DNA of 64,000 bases from Streptomyces lydicus. GTDB lineage: Bacteria > Actinomycetota > Actinomycetes > Streptomycetales > Streptomycetaceae. The stretch lies in NCBI RefSeq assembly GCF_000717345.1, contig NZ_JNZA01000001.1, positions 1-64,000 of the forward strand, in the 5' to 3' direction. The notes below the pieces were generated by a model that had not been told where the DNA came from, did no database searches, and worked only from the letters and a program-made list of their open reading frames with translations. Shown here in pieces: positions 8,643 through 16,902 of this stretch. The translations under genes and the position numbers were made by a program. How positions within the stretch are numbered: the stretch's first letter is position 1; each line of letters starts with the position of its first letter.

Positions 8643-8745
8643 CCCACTCCCTCGGCCGGTGACATCACCACGCTGTCACGGCGCGGAGGGGGGAAACAGT
8701 CATGAGTGTCACGACGAGGTCGTGAGGAATGCATGTTTTACGTGA
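8643..8745 (-). promoter_or_regulatory. ramC upstream control region with TCACG repeats
   Basis: The DNA before ramC carries repeated TCACG elements. In the ramC direction two direct copies lie 20 bp apart (complements of 8741-8745 and 8721-8725). The second forms one arm of a perfect inverted repeat, TCACGAC-gag-GTCGTGA, at 8709-8725. A second inverted repeat, GTGACA-N9-TGTCAC, covers 8659-8679 close to the start codon. The ram operon is activated by the response regulator RamR in S. coelicolor, so these are reasonable candidate RamR sites. The match was judged by eye only. Confidence 0.5.
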
Positions 8746-8822
8746 CGGGGCGGCGGGCTCCGCAGGGGCCGCCGCGAGGGTGCGCCGTCGGTGCACGCCG
8801 GGGGCCGGGGCGGACACGGCGA

Positions 8823-8850
8823 TGGCCCGGCGGAAGGATCCGCCGGGCCA
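8823..8850 (-). terminator. terminator after csbD-like gene
   Basis: A perfect 12-bp inverted repeat (arm TGGCCCGGCGGA) with loop AGGA lies 56 bp past the stop of the CsbD-like gene. It separates that transcript from the ramC control region. Confidence 0.6.
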
Positions 8851-8905
8851 CCGCCTCAGTCTCTGCATGCGCGGCCGCATCTGCCGAAGTGGCTGCGGGG
8901 CGCCC

Positions 8906-9079
8906 TCATCGCTTCAGGGCGTCCTGGGCCTTGTGGCCGGCCTCCCGCATATCGCCCATGGCGCGCTCCGCGCGTCCTTCGGCGGTCATCCGCTCGTTGC
9001 CCACCGCGCGCCCGAGGGTTTCCTTCACGGCACCCTTGAGCTGGTCGGCCTTGGCGGACGTCTTCTTCTCGGCGGTCAT
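8906..9079 (-). CDS. CsbD family stress protein
   Basis: This 57-residue, Lys/Glu/Ala-rich protein matches the CsbD family of small general-stress proteins. It carries the family pattern KADQLKGAVKETLGRAVGNE followed by MTAEGRAERA. The ATG at 9079 is preceded by AAGGGAGC. A second CsbD protein of the same length is encoded at 34178-34351. A SigB-type promoter candidate lies about 45 bp upstream, consistent with the SigB dependence of CsbD in other bacteria. The biochemical role of the family is not known. Confidence 0.85.
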   Translation of the reverse strand: MTAEKKTSAKADQLKGAVKETLGRAVGNERMTAEGRAERAMGDMREAGHKAQDALKR

Positions 9080-9124
9080 GGTCGTGCTCCCTTGCTGTCG
9101 AGCCGTTCCTTGACAAAGATCCGC

Positions 9125-9149
9125 CTGCCCGGGGCGACACCGCACAAAC
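9125..9149 (-). promoter_or_regulatory. candidate SigB-type promoter of csbD-like gene
   Basis: Read on the minus strand the sequence is GTTT-N15-GGGCAG. It fits the Streptomyces SigB pattern GNNT-N14-16-GGGTA(C/T) except for C in place of T in the -10 element. The same spacing recurs upstream of five other genes in this window. Confidence 0.4.
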
Positions 9150-9191
9150 CCGCTCCTTGCGCCGGTCCGTGTCCACCCCGGAGGACGCCGC

Positions 9192-9905
9192 TCACCGGTC
9201 CTCCGCGGCGTGCCGGACGGCCGCCCTCGCGAGTCCGGTGACCAGGGGGTGCGGCCGGGTGCCGTCGCCGTGGAGCTCGGGCTGGAACAGGGTGGTGAGG
9301 AAGAACGGATGGCCGGGAAGCTCGGCGATCCGGACGTCTCCGGCCTCGTCGGTCCCGGTGAAGCGCAGGCCGTGGGCGCGCAGGGTGTCCAGGTGGGCCG
9401 GGTTGGGACCGTAGTTGCAGTGGTAGCGCTCCACCGTGCGCTCCGCGCCGAGGAGTTGGGCGGCCCGGGAGCCGGGAGCGAGCCGGATCGCGCCCTCGTG
9501 CCCGACCAGCGAGCAGGCGAGCGGGACGATGACGGCCGACCCGAGGTCGGCCCCCGGGCTGTTCTCGGCGTGGTCCGCCCGGTGCAGTCCGCACACGTTC
9601 CGGGCGTATTCGAGCAGTGCGTGCTGGAAGCCGCCGCAGGTGCCGAGGAAGGGGACCCGGCCTTCCCGGGCCGCGCGGATGGCGGCGAGCGCACCCGACT
9701 CGCTGCGGTACGGACTCCCCGGCAGCACCCAGACGGCGTCGAAGCCCGCGATCCCCTCCTCGGCCTCCTCGGTGGGGATCCAGTACGCGTCCAGGTCGAG
9801 CCCGTCGCGGCTGCGCAGGGCGTCCAGAAGTACGGGGACGCGGAGGTGGGAGCGGACGTTCGGGGAGCGGTCGCCCACCAGGGCGATCCGTGCGTGAGGT
9901 GCCAT
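9192..9905 (-). CDS. CTP synthase C-terminal-like glutamine amidotransferase
   Basis: This 237-residue protein resembles only the glutaminase half of CTP synthase and belongs to the 'CTP synthase C-terminal region-related' group. The nucleophile motif LGTCGGFQ (Cys near 89) is intact. The motif that normally supplies the catalytic His and Glu (FHPE) reads FQPE near residue 207, so the His is replaced by Gln. Glutaminase activity may therefore be lost or altered. The gene is divergent from a LysR regulator, with a LysR-type operator in the 93-bp gap. The ATG at 9905 aligns with the family start. Confidence 0.75.
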   Translation of the reverse strand: MAPHARIALVGDRSPNVRSHLRVPVLLDALRSRDGLDLDAYWIPTEEAEEGIAGFDAVWVLPGSPYRSESGALAAIRAAREGRVPFLGTCGGFQHALLEYARNVCGLHRADHAENSPGADLGSAVIVPLACSLVGHEGAIRLAPGSRAAQLLGAERTVERYHCNYGPNPAHLDTLRAHGLRFTGTDEAGDVRIAELPGHPFFLTTLFQPELHGDGTRPHPLVTGLARAAVRHAAEDR

Positions 9906-9960
9906 GGCCCCATCGTGTGCGGCGACGGTCCATCAGGTCCAACGATGATCTGCGGACCCC

Positions 9961-9979
9961 GCATAAGCAACGCTGATGC
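9961..9979. promoter_or_regulatory. LysR-type operator
   Basis: The sequence GCATAAGC-AAC-GCTGATGC is an inverted repeat with seven of eight arm positions paired, and it contains the T-N11-A core typical of LysR boxes. It lies between the divergent amidotransferase-like gene and the LysR gene. A possible -10 (GATACT, 9986-9991) lies 8 bp before the LysR ATG, so that transcript could be leaderless. Confidence 0.6.
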
Positions 9980-9998
9980 TCAGGCGATACTGCTGCGC

Positions 9999-10910
9999 AT
10001 GGATCCGCACCTCCTGCGCACCTTCGTCGCGGTGGTCGAGCACCGGTCGTTCTCCGCCGCGGCCCAGGACCTCGGCTACACCCAGTCCGCCGTCTCCCAG
10101 CACATCGCCACCCTCGAAGCCGACCTCGGTACGCGGCTGGTGGGACGCCGGCCGGTTGCCGCGACCGAGGCGGGCCGGCGCCTCCTCGAACACGCCCGGC
10201 CGCTGCTGCTGCGCCTCGACGCGGCCCGCGCCGACCTCGCCAGGCTGCGGGACGTGCGGCCCGCGCGCCTCGCCGTCGACTGCGGTCCGGCCGCGCTCAC
10301 CCCCGCATGGGCCGGGGCGCTGGCCCGGATCCGGCAGGCCCTGCCCGGCCTCGCCGTCACCATCCGGATCCGCGGCCGGGAGGCCGTGCTGCGGGCGGTG
10401 CTGACCGGGGACGCGGACCTGGCCCTCGTCGACGGGGTCACCGCGCCCAGCGACCCGCTGCCGCTGCCGGACACCGGGACCCTGACCACCCTCGCGGTGG
10501 GCGAGCAGCCCCTCGTCATCCTGCTGCCGTCCGGCCACCCGCTGGCGGGCCGCCGCGGCCTGCGGCTGGCGGACCTCGCCGACGCCCACTGGCTGGACGC
10601 CCCCGACGCCGCGGTACCCCTCGACCGGCTGCGGGCGGCCGCCCACACGGACGGCTTCCGGGCCCACGCCACCTACGAGGGAACGGACTTGCGCGCACTC
10701 GGGGCGCTCGTCGCGGGCGGGAACGGCCTCGCCGCGCTCCCCTCCACGGCCGCCGACGGCCTGCCGGGAACGGTCGCCGTACCGGTGAGCGCGCCCCGGC
10801 TCGTACACCGCACCGAGGCACTGCACCCGAAGGCACCGGCCAAGGCCGTCGAGAAGCTCCTCGCGGAACCAGGGCTTGTCCGAGGGGCCGCGGCCTTCCC
10901 GGCGGCCTGA
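9999..10910 (+). CDS. LysR family transcriptional regulator
   Basis: This 303-residue regulator has an N-terminal winged HTH (residues 3-60, with AAQDLGYTQSAVSQHIATLE) and a two-subdomain effector-binding region (about 90-290). The chosen ATG has no ribosome site, and a -10-like hexamer just upstream suggests leaderless translation. It is transcribed divergently from the CTP-synthase-related gene, and the shared gap holds a LysR-type operator. It probably controls that gene and itself. The effector cannot be inferred. Confidence 0.9.
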   Translation: MDPHLLRTFVAVVEHRSFSAAAQDLGYTQSAVSQHIATLEADLGTRLVGRRPVAATEAGRRLLEHARPLLLRLDAARADLARLRDVRPARLAVDCGPAALTPAWAGALARIRQALPGLAVTIRIRGREAVLRAVLTGDADLALVDGVTAPSDPLPLPDTGTLTTLAVGEQPLVILLPSGHPLAGRRGLRLADLADAHWLDAPDAAVPLDRLRAAAHTDGFRAHATYEGTDLRALGALVAGGNGLAALPSTAADGLPGTVAVPVSAPRLVHRTEALHPKAPAKAVEKLLAEPGLVRGAAAFPAA

Positions 10911-11011
10911 CGTTTCCCCCACCGCCCCGGCAGGCCGGCGGCTCGTTCATGCGATCATGCGGCGATCGAGCCATCGGGCATCGAGCATGCGAGCGAGAAC
11001 GGGAGTGCGGT

Positions 11012-12136
11012 GTGAGCGGGGCTGGGGGGCAGGACGGGTCGTCCGTGTCCGATGAGGAGTGGGAGCGGTTCCTCCGTGAATCGGTGGCGGGTACGGCCGG
11101 GGCACCCGTGGAGCCGTCGGCGCGCGCCCGTGAGGTGGCGCGGCGGCTGCGGGAGCGTCCCGGGGAGTCGACGGGCTGGCGTACGTACGCACCGGCCCGG
11201 CCCCGGCGCAGGACAGGCTGGTACGTGACCGGGCTGGTGGCGGCCGTGGTCCTCCTGGTCGTGGGGCTCTTCCCGGAGCAGGTCGTCGGCTGGTTCGGTG
11301 GCTCCGACGGCGGTCGGGACGGGGCGCCGTTGGCCGCCGAGTCGGAAGGCCCGCGGGAGGCACCCGGTGCCGAGCCGGCTCTGCGCCCCACCCTCGCCGA
11401 ACCCTTCCGGGGTTCGCCTGCCGTCCACTGGGCTGACGGAGCGGCAGGGATCACGGTGCCCCCGGCCGAGGCGACCGGCTGGATGGACGCCGCCCAGGTC
11501 GAGCGGGCACTGCGGCAGAGCCGGGACTTCCTGGTGGCCGCGGGGCTCGACTCCCGTGTGCTGCGCGGCGAGCGGCCCACGAAGGCGATCGCGCTGCTGA
11601 ACCCGCACCAGAAGGACGTCCAGGAGTATCTCCGTACCGCCCTGTCGTCGACGCCGCCCTCGCCCGAGACCAACCCGCTGCTGTTGTTCAGCCGCTTCCG
11701 TACGCAGCAGGCCCGGCTGGTCGGTGAGGTGGTCAAGACGCGCGGTCGACTCGCGTACCGGAAGGGGAAGCGGGGGTCGGTCGAGGTGACGGCGGACGTC
11801 ACCTTCGTGTACCCGGTCACCCCGGCAGGCGACGGCGGGCGGGACGCCGAGGTCGTCCGTACGATCGTGCGGCGCAAGGTGGTGATGAGCTGGGACGACC
11901 CGGCCAAGGTCATCACCGAACCGGGCACGATGTCCCTCGTCTCGTACGCGCTCGACATGACCAACGGCGGCTGCGACGCCCCGACCGGCTACTTCGTGCC
12001 GCCCTTCGGCACAGCCGGCGAGCAGCCCGCCGACAAGGCCCACCGGGTCGATCCGTACGACCGCAGCAAGCCGATCGACACGAGCAACGGCACGACGGTC
12101 ACACGCAACGGCTGCGCGACCGCCACCCGCTCCTAG
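11012..12136 (+). CDS. single-pass membrane protein of unknown function
   Basis: This 374-residue protein is not recognised as a named family. The cytoplasmic N-terminus (about 1-68) is charged, with DEEWERFLRESV and an Arg-rich stretch. One transmembrane helix follows at about 69-90 (WYVTGLVAAVVLLVVG), then a large external domain that ends in Cys-containing TNGGCDAPTGYFVPPFG and a Thr-rich tail. The topology resembles Streptomyces membrane proteins encoded beside SigE-type regulators, but no sigma gene adjoins it. The GTG at 11012 has GGGAG six bases upstream, whereas upstream in-frame starts lack a ribosome site. Confidence 0.75.
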   Translation: MSGAGGQDGSSVSDEEWERFLRESVAGTAGAPVEPSARAREVARRLRERPGESTGWRTYAPARPRRRTGWYVTGLVAAVVLLVVGLFPEQVVGWFGGSDGGRDGAPLAAESEGPREAPGAEPALRPTLAEPFRGSPAVHWADGAAGITVPPAEATGWMDAAQVERALRQSRDFLVAAGLDSRVLRGERPTKAIALLNPHQKDVQEYLRTALSSTPPSPETNPLLLFSRFRTQQARLVGEVVKTRGRLAYRKGKRGSVEVTADVTFVYPVTPAGDGGRDAEVVRTIVRRKVVMSWDDPAKVITEPGTMSLVSYALDMTNGGCDAPTGYFVPPFGTAGEQPADKAHRVDPYDRSKPIDTSNGTTVTRNGCATATRS

Positions 12137-12248
12137 GTTTTGTCGTCACATGTCACGCCCACATCAGGAGCGAGCGGAACCGGGTGTGGAGCGTGGCTCA
12201 CGGCGATAACCGGATGCGCGCGACCGGTGATGCTGCCAGGCTGCGCCG

Positions 12249-12986
12249 GTGAATCGCGAACAGATGTCCCGCATCGCCCACACCGGGCACCCGATCAAGG
12301 CTCCGCTCGACGACGAATCCGTGCGCCGGCTGCTGGAACGCGGCACGCCACGCGGCGACGAGCGGCTGCTCGACCTCGGCTGCGGCAGCGCGGAATGGCT
12401 GCTGCGCGCCCTGGCCGCCCGCCCTCAACTGCACGCCGCAGGCGTGGACATCTCCGAGGACGCGCTGGCGCAGGCGCGAGAGGCGGCCGACCGCCGCGGC
12501 GTCGGGGAGCGCCTCGTCCTCCACCACGCAGCGGCCGCGGACTTCGTCTCCCCGGACCCGTTCGACCTGGTGCTCAGCGTCGGGGCCGCGCACGCCTTCG
12601 GCGGTCTGCTGCCCACGCTCGCCGCGGCCCGCGCGCACCTGGCGCCCGGCGGCGCCGTCCTGATCGGCGACGGGTTCTGGGAACACCCGCCGTCGCCGGA
12701 GGCCATCGAGATGCTCGGCGACTTCGCCGACCTCGCGACCACCGTGGACCGCGTCGTCGCCGACGGCTGGACCCCCGTCCACGGGCACGTCAGCACGCGC
12801 CAGGAGCTGGACGCCTACGAGTGGGCCTGCTGGGGGACCCTTGCCGCGTGGGGCCTGGACCATGCCGGCGACCCGGACGGCCCGGAGGCGCTGGCGATGG
12901 CCGCCACCCGGCGCTCCGAGTGGCTGCGGAGCTACCGCGACACCTGGGGATTCGTCACCCTGATCCTGCGCCGGACGGCCGACTGA
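12249..12986 (+). CDS. class I SAM-dependent methyltransferase
   Basis: This 245-residue protein has the Rossmann methyltransferase signature. Motif I is LLDLGCGSAEW (about 40-50), followed by the acidic end of strand 2 in AAGVDIS and the post-motif FDLVLSVGAAHAF. The rest includes LAPGGAVLIGDGFW, typical of small-molecule methyltransferases. No partner gene indicates the substrate. The GTG at 12249 is chosen because the family start MNREQ-MSRIAHTGHPI begins there; the ribosome site is weak. Confidence 0.85.
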   Translation: MNREQMSRIAHTGHPIKAPLDDESVRRLLERGTPRGDERLLDLGCGSAEWLLRALAARPQLHAAGVDISEDALAQAREAADRRGVGERLVLHHAAAADFVSPDPFDLVLSVGAAHAFGGLLPTLAAARAHLAPGGAVLIGDGFWEHPPSPEAIEMLGDFADLATTVDRVVADGWTPVHGHVSTRQELDAYEWACWGTLAAWGLDHAGDPDGPEALAMAATRRSEWLRSYRDTWGFVTLILRRTAD

Positions 12987-13157
12987 CCCGCCCCGCGATC
13001 GTCGTCACCGACCAACTCGCCGACGCCACTGGGGCGTTGGGGCGTCATCTCGGCCGGCGGTGTTCTCCGCAGCCCGTACCGCGCTGACCGGAGTGGAGGA
13101 CGCCGTACCGGCTGACGCGCCGACCGCCGCAGGCAACCCACCGCGGCGGCGGGCCCG

Positions 13158-14180
13158 TCAGCCCGTGGTGAGGACCATCCGGAAGCGGGCGGCGCCGGAG
13201 AGCATCTTCCGGTACGCCTCGTCGGCCCGGTCGAGCGGCATGGTCTCGATCATCGGGCGGATCCCGTGCAGGGCACTGAACGCGATGGTCTCCTGCACGT
13301 CCTGCGCGGTGCCGGAGGGATGGCCGCGGACGACCTTGCCCTGCATGAGCAGCTGGTTGGGGCTGATTCCCAGGGGTTCGGTGTCCGCGCCGATGACGAT
13401 CAGCTCGCCCCGCGGGGACAGTCCGTCCACCGTCGCGGTGATGGCCTGTGAGTTGGCGGCGGTGGCCAGTACGGCCTTGGCGCCGCCGAGCGCCTGCAGG
13501 GCGTCCCCGACGGGGGTGTCGGCCGTGGTGTCGATGTAGTGGTGTGCGCCGAGTTGCCGGGCGAAGTCCGCCTTGTCGGCCCCGCGGGCGAGGGCCACCG
13601 TTTCGAAGCCCATGGCGGCCGCGTACTGCACGCCCAGGTGGCCGAGGCCGCCGATGCCGAGGACGGCGACCAGGTCGCCCGGCCGCGCGGAGCTGCGCCG
13701 CAGACCGTTGAACGTGGTCACGCCGGCGCAGGCCATGGGTCCCGCGTCGGCGGACGGGACCGCGTCGGGGATGCGGGCCAGGGCGTCGGCCGGTGCGATC
13801 ACCACCTCGCCGAAGCCGCCGTCGTACGCCCAGCCGGGGACCTTCAGGTTCTCGCACACGATGAAGTCGCCCCGGCGGCAGGGCGGACAGGCGTGACAGC
13901 TGCCCCCGAACCAGCCCACCACCACCCGGTCGCCCACCTGCCAGTCGCCCGGCGTCGCCTCGCCGATCTCGTCGATGCGCCCGGCGATCTCGTGCCCGGG
14001 GACCAGCGGGAACCGCACGCCCGGCAGCGCGGCCTGGACGAAGAAGGTGTCGCTGTGGCAGATCCCGCACGCCTCCACCGCCAGCCGCACCTGGCCGGGG
14101 CCCGGCCGCGGCACCTCCCGCTCGACGATCTCGAACGACCCGCCCGCGGCGGCGACCTGCGCGACTCGATAGGCACTCAT
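13158..14180 (-). CDS. zinc-dependent alcohol dehydrogenase
   Basis: This 340-residue medium-chain dehydrogenase has the catalytic zinc Cys in CGICHSD near residue 38 and GHEIAG after it. The structural zinc site is C-x2-C-x2-C-x7-C (CHACPPCRRGDFIVC, about 92-106), and the NAD(P)-binding motif is GIGGLGHLGVQYA near 175. It should oxidise alcohols or reduce aldehydes, and is closest in style to AdhA/AdhP enzymes. The ATG at 14180 follows GGGAGAGG. The gene lies 229 bp downstream of the TetR gene in the same direction and could be part of its regulon. Confidence 0.88.
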   Translation of the reverse strand: MSAYRVAQVAAAGGSFEIVEREVPRPGPGQVRLAVEACGICHSDTFFVQAALPGVRFPLVPGHEIAGRIDEIGEATPGDWQVGDRVVVGWFGGSCHACPPCRRGDFIVCENLKVPGWAYDGGFGEVVIAPADALARIPDAVPSADAGPMACAGVTTFNGLRRSSARPGDLVAVLGIGGLGHLGVQYAAAMGFETVALARGADKADFARQLGAHHYIDTTADTPVGDALQALGGAKAVLATAANSQAITATVDGLSPRGELIVIGADTEPLGISPNQLLMQGKVVRGHPSGTAQDVQETIAFSALHGIRPMIETMPLDRADEAYRKMLSGAARFRMVLTTG

Positions 14181-14409
14181 CTGGACCTCTCCCGGGTGCA
14201 CGGCGATCCCCCGACCCAGCAGACCAGTTCCGGTCCGAGGACGCGCGCCGGGCGGGAACCGACCGGCACCCGGCCGAGGCCGTCCCCACCGCACGAGGAC
14301 GGCCCCGCCCCCGGACCTCCGGCACCGCCTCCCGCCCGCCCCGGCTCCGCCGATCGGGTGACGGCCTCGCGGCCGAGGGGCTGCCGACGCGCCGTAGGGG
14401 GAGCGGTGG

Positions 14410-15069
14410 TCAGGCCCGGGCGTAGTCGGCGAGCGCCGGCTCCAGGACCGCGAACGCCCGCTCGGCCTCCTCCGCCAGTACGGCGGCGATCTCCGGGCCG
14501 GCGCGGCCCGCGAGGGTGAGCTCCTGGATGCGCCGGAACAGGAGCCGGTGCACCCCGCCCAGCAGGGCCGCGGCGGTGCGCGGGGTGATGTCGTCACGGG
14601 CGGCGCCGGTCGCCTCGGCCAGCGCGGCGGTCAGGGCGTCCTCGCGCTGGTCGTGCAGGCTGCGCAGGCAGGCGGTCAGGGTGGGGCTCTCCGCGATCAT
14701 GCGGGTGAACTCCGGTCCGGCGAAGCCCGCGACGGGGTCCTGCGCGGTGACGGCCGACAGGAACCCGCGGCGCAGTGCCGCGAGGGCGGACTCGCCGGGC
14801 CGGCGGTCCTCCACGGTCCGGGCCGGGCCGGCGACGAAGGCGTCCTGGTGATCGAGGGCCAGGTCCTCCTTGCGCGGGAAGTAGTTCGTCACCGTCTTCT
14901 TGGCGACGCGGGCGGCGTCGGCGATCTCGGCGACGGTGGTGCGCTCGAAGCCCTGCTCGACAAAGAGCCGGGTCGCCCGGTCGGAGATCAGCTGCCGCGT
15001 CTCGCGCTTCTTGGCCGCCCGCAGGCCCGGCGCCGCGGCGTCCGTCGTAGTGCTCGACTCGATACCCAT
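14410..15069 (-). CDS. TetR family regulator
   Basis: This 219-residue regulator has a typical TetR HTH at about residues 22-70 (TRLFVEQGFERTTVAEIADAA, then KKTVTNYFPRKEDL) and an all-helical ligand domain. It is transcribed divergently from the esterase/virginiamycin-lyase fusion. The 112-bp gap contains two copies of a TTAC-N7-GTA element and a consensus promoter for the fusion gene. It is therefore the likely repressor of that gene and of itself. Confidence 0.9.
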   Translation of the reverse strand: MGIESSTTTDAAAPGLRAAKKRETRQLISDRATRLFVEQGFERTTVAEIADAARVAKKTVTNYFPRKEDLALDHQDAFVAGPARTVEDRRPGESALAALRRGFLSAVTAQDPVAGFAGPEFTRMIAESPTLTACLRSLHDQREDALTAALAEATGAARDDITPRTAAALLGGVHRLLFRRIQELTLAGRAGPEIAAVLAEEAERAFAVLEPALADYARA

Positions 15070-15078
15070 GAGCGAATC

Positions 15079-15092
15079 TTACCCTCGTAGTA
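15079..15092. promoter_or_regulatory. TetR-type operator, copy 1
   Basis: TTAC-CCTCGTA-GTA(T) is the near copy of the 15128-15144 site, about 50 bp away. It lies 10 bp upstream of the TetR start codon, so it is well placed for autoregulation. Confidence 0.6.
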
Positions 15093-15100
15093 TTTTTACG

Positions 15101-15129
15101 TTGACACCCCACTGCCCCTGACGTAATTT
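15101..15129 (+). promoter_or_regulatory. consensus promoter of the esterase-lyase fusion gene
   Basis: TTGACA (15101-15106), a 17-bp spacer and TAATTT (15124-15129) form an unusually good vegetative promoter for this genome. Transcription should start near 15136, inside the second operator copy, so a bound repressor would block it. Confidence 0.65.
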
Positions 15130-15144
15130 TACCCTCGTCGTAAA
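15128..15144. promoter_or_regulatory. TetR-type operator, copy 2
   Basis: TTTAC-CCTCGTC-GTAAA is an inverted repeat with 5-bp arms. It shares the core TTACCCTCGT with copy 1. It overlaps the end of the -10 element and the predicted transcription start of the fusion gene. Confidence 0.65.
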
Positions 15145-15181
15145 TTCCCTACGGGTGCAACTCGCCCATGACGGAGGACCG

Positions 15182-16849
15182 TTGCTCACTCTCACTGCCG
15201 TTCCCGCCGGGCCCGGGCAGGCGCAGGCCGTCCGTGACCGCATCGGCGCGCTGGTCAGCGGCCCGCTCCCGGCCGACGCCGAGGTGCGTGGCGACTGGGT
15301 GCGCGCGCCGGGCGCCGGGAGCGGCGCGGTGATCTACGTACACGGCGGCGGTTTCACGGACACCTGGCCCGAGGCCGAGCGGATGATGGCCTACCGGCTG
15401 TCGCGGACGACCGGACGGCCGGCGCTGCGGGTCGCCTACCGGCTGGCGCCCGCGCATCCCTACCCCGCGGCGCTGGACGACGTACTGGCCGCGTGGCGCA
15501 GCGTGCTGGAGGCCGGCGTGCCGGCCTCGGAGGTGGTGTTCGTCGGCGAGTCGGCCGGCGCCACCCTGGTGCTCTCCGCCCTGCTGGAGCTCAAGCGCAC
15601 CGGCGGCCCCCTCCCCGGCGCCGCGGTCGCGGTCTCACCCGTCACTGACCTCGCCCTGACCGGTGCGTCCCTGACCACCAACGACGGCAAGGACCTGATC
15701 GACCGCGCCGTGCTCGCCGCCGTCAGCGACCGGTACCTGGCCGGTGCCGGCCCCCGTCAGGCCCCGCAGTCGCCGCTGCACGGGGACCTGCGCGGGTTGC
15801 CGCCGCTGCTGGTCGCCGTCGGCACCGACGAGGTCCTGCTGGACGACGCCCGCCGCTTCGCCGAGGCCGCCGACGCCGCCGGGGTGAGCGTCCGTCTCGA
15901 CACCTACGAGGACGCGCCGCACTCCTTCCACCTGTCCGACCTGGGCGAGGTGCTGCTCGACCGGATCGGCCGGTGGCTCGCCGACCCGGTCCGCGACCAC
16001 ACCGTCAGCGGGCCGGACGCGGGCCCGTACGCGCTCGCGGAGGGGCCCGACGGCGCGCTGTGGTTCACCCTCGTCCACCAGGGCGCGATCGGCCGCCGGG
16101 ACGCGGCCGGGCACCTCACCGTCAACCCCGTGGGCGCGGGCCCGACGGTGATCACCCAGGGCCCGGACGGCGCCCTGTGGTTCACCGAGTACGGCACGCA
16201 CCGCATCGGCCGGATCACCGTCGACGGCGAGGTCTCCGCCTTCGAGCCGCCCACCGCCGGCGGCGGTCCGTTCGGCATCGCACCCGGCCCGGACGGCGCC
16301 CTGTGGTTCACGCTGTCCGCCGCCGACCGCATCGGACGCCTCACCACCAGCGGCGAGTTCACCGAGTACCCGGCACCCGGAGCCTTCCCGTCCGCCCTGG
16401 TGGCGGGCCCCGACGGCGCCATGTGGTGCACCCTCAACCAGGCAGGCGCGATCGGCCGGATCACCATGGACGGCCGGACGACCGCCTTCCCGCTGCCGAC
16501 CGAGGGGGCCGCGCCGGTCGGCATCACCGCGGGCCCGGACGGCGCGCTGTGGTTCACCGAGATCGGCGCGGGCCAGATCGGGCGGATCACCGTCGACGGC
16601 ACCGTCACCGAGTACCCGCTGCCCGACCGCCAGGCACGGCCGCACGCCCTCACCACCGGCCCCGACGGCGCCCTGTGGTTCACCGAGTGGGGCAGCGGCC
16701 GGGTCGGACGCCTCACCACCGACGGCCGGTTCACCGGCTACGACCTGCCCCGCCCGGACTGCGAACCGCACGGCATCGCCGCGTACCGGGGCGCCGTGTG
16801 GTGCGCCCTGGAGACCGGCTCCCTGGCCGCCGTCGAGATCTCCCGGTGA
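15182..16849 (+). CDS. fusion of HSL-type esterase and virginiamycin B lyase-like propeller
   Basis: This 555-residue protein joins two enzymes. Residues 1-270 are a hormone-sensitive-lipase-type alpha/beta hydrolase: HGGGF near 54, nucleophile GESAG near 122, an Asp near 216 (GTDEVLLDD) and His near 246 (DAPHSFH). Residues 275-555 form a beta-propeller of repeated GPDGALWFT blades like virginiamycin B lyase (Vgb), which linearises streptogramin B. The C-terminal blades retain RPHAL, FTEWG and CEPHGIA, which look like the Vgb active-site His and Glu-x-His positions. The TTG start is chosen because GGAGG lies six bases upstream; the GTG at 15155 lacks a ribosome site. A divergent TetR gene and two operators suggest induction by a compound it degrades. 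Confidence 0.85.
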   Translation: MLTLTAVPAGPGQAQAVRDRIGALVSGPLPADAEVRGDWVRAPGAGSGAVIYVHGGGFTDTWPEAERMMAYRLSRTTGRPALRVAYRLAPAHPYPAALDDVLAAWRSVLEAGVPASEVVFVGESAGATLVLSALLELKRTGGPLPGAAVAVSPVTDLALTGASLTTNDGKDLIDRAVLAAVSDRYLAGAGPRQAPQSPLHGDLRGLPPLLVAVGTDEVLLDDARRFAEAADAAGVSVRLDTYEDAPHSFHLSDLGEVLLDRIGRWLADPVRDHTVSGPDAGPYALAEGPDGALWFTLVHQGAIGRRDAAGHLTVNPVGAGPTVITQGPDGALWFTEYGTHRIGRITVDGEVSAFEPPTAGGGPFGIAPGPDGALWFTLSAADRIGRLTTSGEFTEYPAPGAFPSALVAGPDGAMWCTLNQAGAIGRITMDGRTTAFPLPTEGAAPVGITAGPDGALWFTEIGAGQIGRITVDGTVTEYPLPDRQARPHALTTGPDGALWFTEWGSGRVGRLTTDGRFTGYDLPRPDCEPHGIAAYRGAVWCALETGSLAAVEISR

Positions 16850-16902
16850 GCGCCTCCCTGACCGCTGGCCGGCCGAGTGTCCCCATGACGAGAGGAATGT
16901 CC

